64,000 bases of DNA from JABFSS01 sp964497975. GTDB lineage: Bacteria; Patescibacteriota; Gracilibacteria; Peribacterales; Peribacteraceae. The notes under the pieces are model-generated. The model searched no databases, had not been told where the DNA came from, and saw only the letters and a list, made by a program, of their open reading frames with translations. Shown here one piece after another: positions 7,235-16,794 of this stretch. The position numbers and the translations under genes were made by a program. The stretch's first letter is position 1, and each line of letters starts with the position of its first letter. The stretch is from contig CAZCFO010000001.1 in assembly GCA_964497975.1 (NCBI GenBank), positions 1 through 64,000 of the forward strand. The letters are read 5' to 3'.

Positions 7235-10200
7235 TGCAGTTGGACCGGTTCCTCGCCGGCCACCTTGCTTCCCTTCACTCTCCCACCCGGGAGCGGGGGG
7301 AGCTCTATTTTGCATCGGACGATACCAAAAAGCCGGTGCCGTCGTCGCAGTCGTCGGATCCCGTGCAGCCCGGCCGGGAATCGCAGGATCAGGCGGAGAA
7401 CGCCGAATTCCGGCCCGGCACATCGCCGGAGATTCTGGAAGCGGTGAGCGGCGGATCGCGCGACACGCATGACCGCATCACCGCGCTGACGGCCAGCAAC
7501 GTGGAACAGATTCCGGAGGAGACCTTCCGCTCCGAGACGGTGTACCGCGCGGTCCTGGGCGTGGAAATCACGCCGCAGGAAGCGCGGGAGAAACCCGCCG
7601 TGTTCGGGGAGGCGCAGAAGATCATCGAGTCGTGGCGCACGGATGAGGAGCCCTCGGTCGATCAGCGCGCGCCGGAAATCGAGAAACTGCTGAAATCCCC
7701 GGACATCCTCGCGCGCGCCATCCGCCAGCTCGACGAACGCATCGAACGCGACCACCAGGTGCGGCAGCGGCTCGCGCTCGTGGACTCCGTGGATCCGGAA
7801 CTGGTGAAGGACGCCGAGCAGCTGCTCAACGCCGAGCAGTTCGATCCCCCGTCGGCCGCCGCCATCCGCGACCGGCTGCGCAAGCGCTCCAAGAAGGCCG
7901 TCTTCGCGTACAACGCGAAGCTCAACGGCAAAATCGACCGTCAGCGCGAGGCATTGCTCGCCAAGAAAGTCTCGAAGCGCGACCTGCCCGCGTCCTACCC
8001 CATCGCCGACGCGGTCTCGGAGGAGGCGTTCCTGCAGAACCTCGTGCAGTGGATCCACGACAAGCGGATCCTCAGCGGTTATGCCCAGCGCGAGATTCTC
8101 GCCGCCGATCCCGGCATCGGCGAGGACAAGGCCGAGGACCTGGCCATCCGGCAGATGCGCGAGCAGTCGAAGCAGCTGCGCCGCGCTCTCGACTCGGCGA
8201 TCCGCCAGCGGGCGACCGAAGCGGAACGCGAGAACCTGCAACACATCGCCGTGATCGCGCAGGTGAAGCCCGAGATGATGCGCGAATTCGCGCGGATCGT
8301 CGACCTGCAGGCCAAAGCCGCCTACGGCAATGAAACCGAAGCAAAACAGGCCCTCGCGGAACTGCGGGCCGTACCCGAAGACACCTGGGCGGCCCTCGAC
8401 AAATGCGACCGGCTGCTCGTGCCGCAGGGCATCAGCATTCATGCGCTCTGCATCCGTCAGCTGGACACGCAGAAAGAACTCGAAACGTACAAGAAAGATC
8501 ATTCTGGCAGCGCTGAATTCGCGCAGTACGCGCCGTACGCCATCGGCAAACTCCGCGAGCTCGACGGTCAGACGCCGGCCTCGATCGCCCGCGAACACAT
8601 CCGCGAGCAGGAAGCCGTCGAAGAATGGGCGGCGAAGACCGAAAAGCGCCTGGAGGACCTGAAGGTCACGACGGACCCGCGGCTTGTCCGGTTGCACGAC
8701 GACATCCATCGGTATCGCGACGCGTCCGCCGCGGAACGAAAAGACCTGCGTACCCATGCCGAGGCTCCCGGGATCAATCCGCTCCGGTATCCGGCGCAAC
8801 TCCGCGCCAAGATCGACCTCCAGCTCGACGCCATGGAGCACCCGCGCGTGCGCGCCATCCGCGAGGACGAGGAGGGCGAAGTGAACAAAGTCATGAGCAC
8901 GCTCGATCGCACTCCCGCGGCCATCCGCAACATCTGCCAGCTCACGCGGCGCCGTCTCGACCAGGTCATTCCGATCCTCGAGATGTCCACGAAGCACGAT
9001 GTCACCCGCCTGCTGGGGCTCCCCGCAATGCTCACGAAAGAGAAACAGGAAACGCTGCGCAGCATGGAGAAGGCCCAGTCGCTCTCCGGGAGCGACCCCG
9101 ATAAGGCGCTCTGGGAAGCCGCGCGCGCTCAGATGGTGACCGAACGCATGGAGCGGGCCCAGCGGGCGCTGCGCGATCTCCCCACGGAGGAGCACAAGCT
9201 CCGCAACGTCAATTTCGCGCCTCTGCCTCCCGGGCAGACCGGACTCTTTGAAGTGAAAAACGGCATCGGAAAGATCACCGTCAGCGACAAACGCCGGCGG
9301 GCGGACCGCGCCTCCACCGAAGCCGCCGCGTGGCCGGCCATCGACCATGAACGGGGCCACGCCATCATGCAGATTCTCACGCGCACCAAGAGCACCCGCG
9401 TGTTCCCCTTCCGCCTCTGGGCGGAATTCGAGCGAAGGAAGGATGAGCCCGTGGGCGCCGACCGCACGCCGTTCGGCACGAAGCTGGAAGCCCTCGCGAC
9501 CGTGGAAGTGAACGTGAACGGCACCGTGACCCGGCCGTACGCCGCAGCGGAGCAATTCCGCAGGAAGCCGGAGGACTTCCACGAGGAACTCTTCGAGGAA
9601 TTGATCATGCGCTGGTCGGACTGGAAGAAGATCGAGAACGACCCCGCCGCGCAGGAAGCCCGCTTCCATCCCCTGGAACGCGATCTCTTTGCGTCTCTGG
9701 AGCGCGATCCCGAGAGCACTCCTGCATCATGGACCATGACCCGGCCCGAGGCGGAGAAGCTCGCTCCGGTTTCCCTCTCCGGCAGCCTGGATGAGCGTGA
9801 GTACGTCGCCCGTGCCCAGCATGGCGATGAGACCGAGGAAGAAGCGGCTGCCAACAACACGGCGGCCTCGGGCGGCTTCAACGCCCGCGAGGAACTCAAC
9901 ACCATCGCCGATTTCATCCGGAAGGCGGAGCGTTTCCATGAGGCGTACTACAAGGAAAACCGGCATGCGGAATTCGCCGAAGCCGTCCTGGAGCAGGCCC
10001 ATGACGTGAAGCGTGAATATAAAATTCTCAACAAGATTTTTGTCGAAAAGGACGAGCGGGCCCGCTTCCCGAACGGCCGGCCCGAGGACGACCGTCAGTT
10101 CCAACAGGAAGTGCGCAGGGTCTCCACGCATTGCGGCAACGTGCTCGACAACTACATCCGCAAGGTGGACGTGAAGGAACTCGATACGACCAACGAAGTC

Positions 10201-12030
10201 CCCCACGCCCGCAAGCTCTCCGAAATCATCCGCTTCTGGAGCATCAATGACATCATCAAATTCAGCAAAGACACGTGGGAAGATATCCAGAGCATTTACA
10301 AACGCGGCCAGGACCGCCGCATCAAGGAAGTGGGAGAAGTCATCACCCAGTCGCTGAAAGGCATCACGACGGGTATCGGCAGCTTCGACCGCTACGCGAA
10401 GGGCCTCAACGCCTACCACAAGCGACGGTACTCCGGCACCGAAGTGGAGGCCGCCAACAAGTGGAAGGAAGGCATGGAGAACGAAGACAGCCACACGCTC
10501 CTGCATTTCCTGCACGAAACCACGAACAAAGACGCCGTCCGCGGCATTATCAGCCTTCTCACGCACCGCGGTGAAATGGACTGGGACGACTACCACGTGT
10601 GGGAGACGCTCAACAAACTCAGCCGGTACAAAATGCCCATCGGACCCTGCCGCCGCGACGATATCCTCCGCGACACCTGGCTGCGCAAGGTCATCACCGA
10701 AATCTACGACGACCGCGAACTCTATTACCACTGGCGCACCGAGAACGACAGCAAGATCAAGAGCGGCAAGGGGGCGTTCACCGATACCGCCGACCAGCTC
10801 AGTAACGTGGGCGGGGGTATGCGCGCCGAGCTCGAAAAGCAGCTCCGCCTCAAGGACATTTCCGACAGAACCCATTCGCTTCCTCCGGAGGACGTGAAGC
10901 CGCACCTGTACGAGGAGGTGCTGGAATACGCCATCCGCAACGGAAAAATGTCGATGGAGGACAAGTTCTACTACCTCATCAACGGCGTGGCGAAGGGCAT
11001 CCTGGGCATCGAGCGTCTGCGCTCCCTCGCGGGGGAAAAAGGCGAAATCCTGATGAAATTCCCCTTCATCGACTTCTTCTACCAGAAGAACAACTCGATT
11101 GAGGAACTGAGGCGCTTCGCCCAGGAAATCCAGGAAGCGGGCGAAGACAAAAAATACAAGCCGGGCCTCAAAACAACCCTGTTCCTGTACTACAAGGTGA
11201 CCCGCAACGAAGGCGTCCGCGCCCGTATCAGTAAGGCCACCTCCCGCATCGCCGAAGGCATCGACCACGAGGACGTGCCCTTCATGATCACGCAGCTCGA
11301 CTGGGGTACCGTCCGTAACCTCGCCGACGTCATCAGCGGCTCCCGCCAGAAGATCACATTCGAAGGCTGGAAGAACGCCTACATCGGATTCAACACGCAC
11401 ATGAAGGTCTTCGGCGAGCTGGCGAACCTCGACGACAAGGGCATGGACCGGCTGACCAAGCACGACGGCCGCAGTCTCGCGCAGACCATCACGAGCTACA
11501 TCTTCATGGACAACATCCTCACCAGCAACGGCGGCGACGGCAAGCCCCGCCCGACGCTGACGGAAGACCAGCTCGACACACGTTGCCCGTCCGGTGACCC
11601 CACGAAGATGACCCGGGAATACCGCGTACAGATGAACAAATTCCTGCGCGAGCTGTTCTCCGAGCAATATCTCGGGCCGTACATCAACGCCAACACCACG
11701 CTCAGGACATACAAGGACAAGAACAACAATTCGCACAACCTCACGCTCGCGGACTTCGCCCCCATCCTGAATCCGGAAGCGTACGAGCGGGTGACGTCAT
11801 CCGAGAAGCGTGCAGCGGTGTTCGCCGCGACGCCCGATTTCGGCAAAATGCTCGCTGCACTCCTGCAGCGCGACGATGCTTTCGATGCCTTCAAACGCTT
11901 CCTGCGTTCGAAGAACCAAATGCTCATCAACGAGGGATCGCAGTTCACGCGCCAGGAAGTGGAGACGATCGTTACGGCCCAGCGGGCAACCGGCACCGAT
12001 GCGCCGATCGCCGCTCCTCACGCGCATTGA
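7234..12030 (+). CDS. unknown giant 1598-residue protein with an HERGH (HExxH) motif
   Basis: Very long, charged, mainly helical protein without signal peptide or membrane segments; I recognise no family. The first 700 residues are rich in Glu, Arg and Ala with heptad-like spacing. At 700-713 it has AIDHERGHAIMQIL, an HExxH with flanking hydrophobic residues as in zinc metallopeptidases (His705, Glu706, His709), and acidic candidates for a third ligand follow around 770 (FHEELFEELIM). The second half (from about 830) is a separate helical region with conserved-looking Trp/Tyr-rich stretches. The ATG overlaps the preceding stop codon. Peptidase activity is inference from one motif. Confidence 0.85.
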   Translation: MQLDRFLAGHLASLHSPTRERGELYFASDDTKKPVPSSQSSDPVQPGRESQDQAENAEFRPGTSPEILEAVSGGSRDTHDRITALTASNVEQIPEETFRSETVYRAVLGVEITPQEAREKPAVFGEAQKIIESWRTDEEPSVDQRAPEIEKLLKSPDILARAIRQLDERIERDHQVRQRLALVDSVDPELVKDAEQLLNAEQFDPPSAAAIRDRLRKRSKKAVFAYNAKLNGKIDRQREALLAKKVSKRDLPASYPIADAVSEEAFLQNLVQWIHDKRILSGYAQREILAADPGIGEDKAEDLAIRQMREQSKQLRRALDSAIRQRATEAERENLQHIAVIAQVKPEMMREFARIVDLQAKAAYGNETEAKQALAELRAVPEDTWAALDKCDRLLVPQGISIHALCIRQLDTQKELETYKKDHSGSAEFAQYAPYAIGKLRELDGQTPASIAREHIREQEAVEEWAAKTEKRLEDLKVTTDPRLVRLHDDIHRYRDASAAERKDLRTHAEAPGINPLRYPAQLRAKIDLQLDAMEHPRVRAIREDEEGEVNKVMSTLDRTPAAIRNICQLTRRRLDQVIPILEMSTKHDVTRLLGLPAMLTKEKQETLRSMEKAQSLSGSDPDKALWEAARAQMVTERMERAQRALRDLPTEEHKLRNVNFAPLPPGQTGLFEVKNGIGKITVSDKRRRADRASTEAAAWPAIDHERGHAIMQILTRTKSTRVFPFRLWAEFERRKDEPVGADRTPFGTKLEALATVEVNVNGTVTRPYAAAEQFRRKPEDFHEELFEELIMRWSDWKKIENDPAAQEARFHPLERDLFASLERDPESTPASWTMTRPEAEKLAPVSLSGSLDEREYVARAQHGDETEEEAAANNTAASGGFNAREELNTIADFIRKAERFHEAYYKENRHAEFAEAVLEQAHDVKREYKILNKIFVEKDERARFPNGRPEDDRQFQQEVRRVSTHCGNVLDNYIRKVDVKELDTTNEVPHARKLSEIIRFWSINDIIKFSKDTWEDIQSIYKRGQDRRIKEVGEVITQSLKGITTGIGSFDRYAKGLNAYHKRRYSGTEVEAANKWKEGMENEDSHTLLHFLHETTNKDAVRGIISLLTHRGEMDWDDYHVWETLNKLSRYKMPIGPCRRDDILRDTWLRKVITEIYDDRELYYHWRTENDSKIKSGKGAFTDTADQLSNVGGGMRAELEKQLRLKDISDRTHSLPPEDVKPHLYEEVLEYAIRNGKMSMEDKFYYLINGVAKGILGIERLRSLAGEKGEILMKFPFIDFFYQKNNSIEELRRFAQEIQEAGEDKKYKPGLKTTLFLYYKVTRNEGVRARISKATSRIAEGIDHEDVPFMITQLDWGTVRNLADVISGSRQKITFEGWKNAYIGFNTHMKVFGELANLDDKGMDRLTKHDGRSLAQTITSYIFMDNILTSNGGDGKPRPTLTEDQLDTRCPSGDPTKMTREYRVQMNKFLRELFSEQYLGPYINANTTLRTYKDKNNNSHNLTLADFAPILNPEAYERVTSSEKRAAVFAATPDFGKMLAALLQRDDAFDAFKRFLRSKNQMLINEGSQFTRQEVETIVTAQRATGTDAPIAAPHAH

Positions 12031-12061
12031 TCCTCCAGGGAATCACGGGCATCCTCCGTGC

Positions 12062-12505
12062 ATGCAGGTTCACATCCAGCGCATCGACGCATCTCTCCCC
12101 CTCCCCAAATACGAATCGGCCGGGGCGGTCGGCTTTGACCTGGTCACGCGCGAAACGACGGTCATTGAGCCCGGGAAGATCGCCCTGGTGCCCGGGAACG
12201 TCATCGTGAAGGTTCCGGACGGGTACGCGCTGCTGATCCTCCCCCGCTCCTCGCTGCCGCGGAAGAAGGCCCTCGTGTGCCCGCATTCCCTGGGTGTGAT
12301 TGATCAGGATTACCACGGGGAGAAGGACGAGTTGCTGGTGCAGGTGCAGAACATCTCCGACAGTCCCGTGACGGTGGAGCGCGGCGAGCGCATCGCGCAG
12401 GGGTTATTCGTGAAAGTGGACCGGGCGGAGTGGGTCGAAGTCGATTCCCATGGGAGGGAGTCGAGGGGAGGGTTTGGGTCAACGGGGACACACCAGAACG
12501 CGTGA
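12062..12505 (+). CDS. dut: dUTP diphosphatase (trimeric dUTPase)
   Basis: Hydrolyses dUTP to dUMP and pyrophosphate, keeping uracil out of DNA and feeding dTMP synthesis. All five family motifs are present in 147 residues: SAGAVGFDL, PRSSLPRK, GVIDQDYHGE with the catalytic Asp, GERIAQGLF, and the C-terminal RGGFGSTG that closes over the nucleotide. The frame is open upstream inside the previous gene; the ATG at 12062 starts exactly where homology begins. It follows the giant gene by 31 bases and may be transcribed with it. Confidence 0.95.
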   Translation: MQVHIQRIDASLPLPKYESAGAVGFDLVTRETTVIEPGKIALVPGNVIVKVPDGYALLILPRSSLPRKKALVCPHSLGVIDQDYHGEKDELLVQVQNISDSPVTVERGERIAQGLFVKVDRAEWVEVDSHGRESRGGFGSTGTHQNA

Positions 12506-12727
12506 GTTTGTCATCCCGAGCGTACGAGGGATGGGAGCACGGGGACGCATGCGTAAGAGTTCCTCGTACGCCTGCGCCTCCAGCGCAGGCTACTCGGAAT
12601 GACAAACGTTTTTTACAAGCAACGCCTCGATACGTTCAGCGCTCCGCGCTGAACTACTCGGCGACCGCCTTTTCCTATTGTCATTCCGAGTAGTTCGCGG
12701 CGGCGCCGCGAACGTACGAGGAACAAA
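12506..12727. repeat. intergenic block of imperfect inverted repeats
   Basis: CTACTCGGAATGAC near 12590 and GTCATTCCGAGTAG near 12680 are exact inverted copies, and further pairs (CTCGTACG/CGTACGAG, TTCAGCGC/GCGCTGAA, TTCGCGGC/GCCGCGAA) are nested around them. No reading frame in the block looks coding. It separates the convergent dut and ftsZ genes. Confidence 0.75.
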
Positions 12728-12753
12728 AACCGGGAGGTCCCCACCCCCCGGTT
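12722..12753 (-). terminator. Rho-independent terminator of ftsZ
   Basis: Stem AACCGGG/CCCGGTT followed on the minus strand by TTTTTG, 45 bases after the ftsZ stop. Confidence 0.75.
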
Positions 12754-12798
12754 CGTCGAGTGCGACTGATGACCGCAGGCACGGAGGCCTGCGCTATT

Positions 12799-14058
12799 TC
12801 ATTTAGATAGCGGCTTGCGCATGAATGCAGGCACTTCCAGCTCCTCCAGGTTCAGATCCATGGCAGTGGACTTTACCGGCGTCTCCCCGGCCATCTCGCG
12901 GCGCTGCTCGGCTCCCGCGGACGGGGCGGGCGCGGGCGCGATGGTGCGGCCGAAGTTGCTCTTGAGGATGCGCTGCGCGGGCGTGCCCATCTGGGCCGGA
13001 TTGACGGCCTGGTCGTCGAAGCCCGTGGCCACGACGGTGATTTTGACCTGTCCCGTGTACTGCTCGTCGATGACCGCGCCGAAGATGATGTTGGCCTCGG
13101 GCGCAGCGGCTTCGGTGATAATGCGGGCCGCCTCGTCCACTTCGAACATGCTGAGGTCGTTGCCGCCCGTGATGTTGAAGAGGATTCCCTGGGCGCCGTG
13201 GATGCTCATTTCGAGGAGCGGGCTGTCCACCGCGGCGCGGGCGGCCTCGGAGGCGCGGCTGTCGCCGGTGCCGTAGCCGATGCCCATGAGCGCCGTGCCG
13301 GCGTCCTGCATGATGGTTTTGACGTCGGCGAAGTCGACGTTCACGAGACCGTGGACGGTGATGAGGCTGGAGATGCCCTCGATGGCGTGCTTGAGCACCT
13401 CGTCGACGACCTGGAAGGCCTCCGTGAGGGGCGTGGTTTTGTCGATCAGGGAGAGGATCTTGTCGTTCGGGATCGTGATGAGCGTATCGACCTTGCCGCG
13501 GAGCGACTCGAGCGCCTCGTCGGCCTGCTTCTTGCGTTTGAAGCCCTCGAAGCTGAACGGACGGGTGACGACTGCGACGGTGAGGATACCCATGCCGCGG
13601 GCCGCCTCGACGATGGGGAGGATGCTGCCCGTGCCCGTGCCTCCGCCGAGACCGGCCGTGACGAAGAGCATGTCCGTGCCCTCGAGTTCCTTCTTGATCT
13701 CCTCCAGGCTTTCCTCAGCCGAACGCTTGCCGATGTCGGGGTTGGATCCCGCGCCGAGTCCGCGCGTCGTGCCGCGGCCGATGGTGATCTTGCGGCCGGC
13801 CGGGTTGTGGTAGAGCGCCTGGGCGTCCGTGTTCACGGCGATGAATTCCACGCCGGGGAGCTTGGCCTGCACCATGCGTGCGACCGCGTTGCTGCCGCCG
13901 CCGCCCGTGCCGAGCACGCGGATCGTCGCGCCGGGCACCATGTCGGGCCGGACCTCGCGGGTCGACGCGGTGTCGTCCTGCTGGGAGGATCCGCTGCCGC
14001 TGGAGGCGGAGGAACCCGACGAGCGGGAGAAGATAGAACGGAAGGTGTTATCGGCCAT
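12799..14058 (-). CDS. ftsZ: cell division GTPase FtsZ
   Basis: Tubulin-like GTPase that forms the division ring. The 419-residue protein has the GTP-binding GGGTGTGS at 138-145, the G-box GTGGGGSNAV at 50-60, and the NVDFADVK segment contributing to the T7 loop region. The C-terminal peptide LEVPAFMRKPL is the conserved tail that binds FtsA and other partners. Before the globular domain there is a 35-residue Ser/Gly-rich extension. It follows ftsA by 78 bases on the same strand. There is no Shine-Dalgarno sequence; the bases before ATG are CCTCCTTCTT, the complement of one. Confidence 0.98.
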   Translation of the reverse strand: MADNTFRSIFSRSSGSSASSGSGSSQQDDTASTREVRPDMVPGATIRVLGTGGGGSNAVARMVQAKLPGVEFIAVNTDAQALYHNPAGRKITIGRGTTRGLGAGSNPDIGKRSAEESLEEIKKELEGTDMLFVTAGLGGGTGTGSILPIVEAARGMGILTVAVVTRPFSFEGFKRKKQADEALESLRGKVDTLITIPNDKILSLIDKTTPLTEAFQVVDEVLKHAIEGISSLITVHGLVNVDFADVKTIMQDAGTALMGIGYGTGDSRASEAARAAVDSPLLEMSIHGAQGILFNITGGNDLSMFEVDEAARIITEAAAPEANIIFGAVIDEQYTGQVKITVVATGFDDQAVNPAQMGTPAQRILKSNFGRTIAPAPAPSAGAEQRREMAGETPVKSTAMDLNLEELEVPAFMRKPLSK

Positions 14059-14105
14059 AAGAAGGAGGGGAAAACGCGATGGGAGAGAAAAGAATGAGAA
14101 TGCAG

Positions 14106-14125
14106 GGGCGTTGCATGCAACGCCC
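14106..14125. repeat. perfect 20-bp palindrome between ftsA and ftsZ
   Basis: Arms GGGCGTTGCA/TGCAACGCCC without a loop, lying in the 78-base spacer. It could form a cruciform or an mRNA hairpin that separates ftsA from ftsZ expression. Confidence 0.75.
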
Positions 14126-14136
14126 GTACGGAAGAT

Positions 14137-15372
14137 TTACGGGAAGAGGCTCCTGATCCACGAGGTGGCGCTCTGCAGGGCCCGCTTCACCTGGAAGTTG
14201 CCGCGGATGCCGCCCTGTTCGTCTTCATGGACGCCCCAGACGAGGGTGCCGAGCGCCGTGGCGTAGGCCGGGTCGTCGACCTTCTCGATGACGCCGCCGA
14301 TCTCCACGGGGAAGCCCATCTGGACGGGCAGTCCGAGGATGTCGCGGGCGAGATCGAGGACGCCGGGTGCTTTGACCGCGCCGCCCGTGAGAATGGCGCC
14401 GGCGGGGAGCATTCCGCTGCGGCCGATGCGCTGCAGCTCCGCCTTAATAAGGGAGAAGATCTCGAAGTAGCGCGCCTGCATGATCTCGGCCATGTATTTC
14501 TTGCTGACGGTCTGGGTGTCGACTTTGCTCACCGAGGACAGATCGATCATCTCGCGCTCCGTCATCTCCCCGGGGAGGACCGATCCGTACTCGATCTTGA
14601 TCTTCTCGGCGGTATCAATGGAGGTGCGCAGACCGATGGCGACGTCGCTCGTGACGCTCTCGCCGGCGATGGGCAGGCAGACGGAGTGCAGGATGGTCCC
14701 CTCCTCGAACACGGCGATGCTCGTGCAGCCCGCGCCGATGTCGATGACGACGACGCCCAGTTCCTTCTGGCGCTTGGTGAGGGTGGCCTCGGCGGCGGCG
14801 ATGGTCGCCGGGACGAGCGCGTCGATGTCGACGCCGGCCTGGTCGATGCACTTCTCGATGTTCTTCACGTGCTGGATCTGGCCCGTGATGATGTGCGCCT
14901 CCACTTCCAGACGGATGCCCGTCATGCCGAGGGGGTTCTTGATCCCCTTCTGCTCGTCGACAGCGTACGCCTTCGGTTCGATATGCAGGATGCGGCGGTT
15001 CTGGGGGATGCTCACGGCCTGGGCGGCATCCAGGACGCGGCCGATGTCTTCCACCGTGATTTCGGATCCCGAGATGGCGATGACGCCGCGGCTGTCGAAC
15101 GCCTCGATGTGCGACCCGCTCATGCCGACGAACACATGGTTCACCGGGACGCCGGCCATGCGCTCGGCATCCTCCAGGGACGAGATGATGTTATGGATGA
15201 GTTCCTCGACGTCGATCACATGACCCTTGCGCATCCCGAGGGAGGGCGAGAGTCCGACCCCGATGACGTTGGGAGTCCTGCGGTCAGCATCCCCGCCCTC
15301 GACGACGGCGATGACGGTGCGGATCTTCGCACTTCCGATATCGAGACTCGCAACGACACGTTCCTTCGGCAT
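14137..15372 (-). CDS. ftsA: cell division protein FtsA
   Basis: Actin-like ATPase that tethers FtsZ filaments to the membrane. 411 residues with the actin-family phosphate-1 loop (SLDIGSAKIRTVIA at 9-22), the 1C inserted domain, phosphate-2 loop (VVIDIGAGCTSIAVF near 210) and adenosine motif (AGAILTGGAVKAPGV). The C-terminal QSATSWIRSLFP is a short amphipathic helix fitting the usual membrane-targeting sequence. ftsZ follows in the same direction. Confidence 0.97.
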   Translation of the reverse strand: MPKERVVASLDIGSAKIRTVIAVVEGGDADRRTPNVIGVGLSPSLGMRKGHVIDVEELIHNIISSLEDAERMAGVPVNHVFVGMSGSHIEAFDSRGVIAISGSEITVEDIGRVLDAAQAVSIPQNRRILHIEPKAYAVDEQKGIKNPLGMTGIRLEVEAHIITGQIQHVKNIEKCIDQAGVDIDALVPATIAAAEATLTKRQKELGVVVIDIGAGCTSIAVFEEGTILHSVCLPIAGESVTSDVAIGLRTSIDTAEKIKIEYGSVLPGEMTEREMIDLSSVSKVDTQTVSKKYMAEIMQARYFEIFSLIKAELQRIGRSGMLPAGAILTGGAVKAPGVLDLARDILGLPVQMGFPVEIGGVIEKVDDPAYATALGTLVWGVHEDEQGGIRGNFQVKRALQSATSWIRSLFP

Positions 15373-15702
15373 ACAAGCTGGGGAAAAGCAGATGAGGGAT
15401 ATCCCGCATCCAAAAGGGAAAACCTTCCGGAGCGGTGTCGACCGGGACGGTAGAACGGCGATCAGTCTAAAGCGCGGGAAAGACCGAGAGCAAGCCCGAA
15501 ACGACTACCTTTGGTATACAAGAATGCAAAGAAAGAATACAGGAAATGTTCAGATATTTTCGCTTCCCTCAGCGTAGTTACTAAAAATGTGTTCATTCAT
15601 TTTCTGCTGCAAAATGGGTGTACACAGTTTGTGCTCGCATTTAGCGCGCAGAATTGAAAAATTATGAGTGTTTTTGAGGGGCTAAAATAATAAAAAAATG
15701 AT
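15373..15702. promoter_or_regulatory. AT-rich upstream region of ftsA
   Basis: About 330 bases without a gene. A -10-like TATACC with TTTGCA upstream is readable on the minus strand around 15520-15545, and AT-rich runs fill 15580-15700. No DnaA-box cluster or other origin signature was found. Confidence 0.35.
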
Positions 15703-15807
15703 CATGGTTCGAGGCGGCACGGCGCCCCTCACCAAGACACGAGGAAGAATGTTTTTTGTGTCATGGTGAGGTGCGGGTCCGCCGATGCGGACGAGCCTCG
15801 AACCATG
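15703..15807. repeat. inverted pair of REP family R2
   Basis: Two copies of the unit GTGTCATGGTGAGGTGC ... GAGCCTCGAACCATG, the left one inverted, separated by a short AT-rich spacer. Two further copies lie at 22038-22087 and 22121-22165. It sits between ftsA upstream sequence and the 3' end of the exonuclease gene. Confidence 0.85.
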
Positions 15808-15810
15808 GCA

Positions 15811-16767
15811 CTAAAACAACGCCATCTGGTCCTCCGCCTTCACCGGTTTTTTGACGGTCGCGGCACCCTCCCACACGAAGTGCGCGCGGCCGTACGGCGA
15901 CTCGCACAGGGACTGCAAACGCTTCCCCAGGGTGTTGAATTCCAGTGCCCGGAAAAACTCCGCGGCCCTCGCGGTATGGATCCCCTCGAGCCTGAGTTCG
16001 TCGAGGGTGATGGTCTGGGGGAAGTCGCAGATAAGGGTCGCCATGCGTTCGCAGAAGAACGCCTGGTCGCGGTCCCGCTCCAGCTTCTCGCGCATCGATC
16101 CTTTTATCTCGTGGAGGTGCTCGTAGACCCCCGTGAGCGTGCCGTACTTCTGGAGGAGCATCGCCGCCCCCTTTGGGCCGATGCCTTTGACGCCCGGAAG
16201 GTTGTCCGACGAGTCGCCGCTGATTCCCTTATAGGAGGCCACCTGGTCCGGGCGGACGCCGAATTTGGCGAGGACTTCGGCGGGTCCCAGATACTCCGGA
16301 GCGGTATACCCCTTGTGGGGGATGGCGACGCGGACATTCTCCGTGACCAGCTGAAAGGCATCGCGGTCGCCCGTGACGATCGTCACCTTCATGCCCGCTT
16401 TCTCCCCTTGTTTCGCGAAAGCACAGAGGAGATCGTCGGCCTCGAAACCGGCGTCCGACACGCGCCGGATGGGAAAGCTGTCGAGGAGCTCCATGATGCG
16501 CGGAATCTGCGTGTAGAACTCGTCGGGCGTCTCGGCCCGGCCCTCTTTGTAGGTGGCGTTCTCCTTGTGACGGAAGGTGTCCTCCCCTTCGTCAAAGCAG
16601 AACAGGAGGCTGTCGGGCTGCTCGGCCTTGAGCAGTGAAATCAGCATCGATGCCACGCCGTAGACCGCGTTCGTCTGCTCGCCGTTGGAGGTTTTGAGGG
16701 TCGCGGGGATCGCGTAAAAAGCGCGATACATAAGGTGATGCCCATCAACGAGAACGAGATGTTTCAT
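15811..16767 (-). CDS. stand-alone 5'-3' exonuclease / flap nuclease (PolA N-domain type)
   Basis: 318 residues corresponding only to the 5' nuclease of DNA polymerase I; the polymerase domain is absent. It would remove RNA primers and flaps. Metal-binding acidic residues are visible in LVLVDGHHL, FCFDEGEDTFRH, DAGFEADDLLCA and VTGDRDAFQLV, and the helix-hairpin-helix DNA-binding part is GDSSDNLPGVKGIGPKGA. The last five residues, QMALF, match the QxxLF pattern of beta-clamp-binding peptides, suggesting recruitment to the replication clamp. Confidence 0.92.
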   Translation of the reverse strand: MKHLVLVDGHHLMYRAFYAIPATLKTSNGEQTNAVYGVASMLISLLKAEQPDSLLFCFDEGEDTFRHKENATYKEGRAETPDEFYTQIPRIMELLDSFPIRRVSDAGFEADDLLCAFAKQGEKAGMKVTIVTGDRDAFQLVTENVRVAIPHKGYTAPEYLGPAEVLAKFGVRPDQVASYKGISGDSSDNLPGVKGIGPKGAAMLLQKYGTLTGVYEHLHEIKGSMREKLERDRDQAFFCERMATLICDFPQTITLDELRLEGIHTARAAEFFRALEFNTLGKRLQSLCESPYGRAHFVWEGAATVKKPVKAEDQMALF

Positions 16768-16794
16768 AACAGACAGCGACAGAGTATCAGATCA

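Noticed and set aside
7186..9669. 827-codon open frame on the minus strand
   Set aside because: Antisense shadow of the giant gene; long open antisense frames are expected at this GC content.
9727..11736. 669-codon open frame on the minus strand
   Set aside because: Antisense shadow of the giant gene, composed of Val/Leu/His-rich filler without motifs.
79..12505. TGA read as an amino acid, as in Gracilibacteria and SR1
   Set aside because: Several intact genes, including rseP and dut, end with TGA at their expected lengths.
13198..14097. 299-codon frame opposite ftsZ
   Set aside because: Antisense shadow; FtsZ motifs are complete on the minus strand.
15373..15702. replication origin near ftsA
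   Set aside because: AT-rich, but no cluster of DnaA boxes and no dnaA or dnaN gene nearby; recF alone is not enough.
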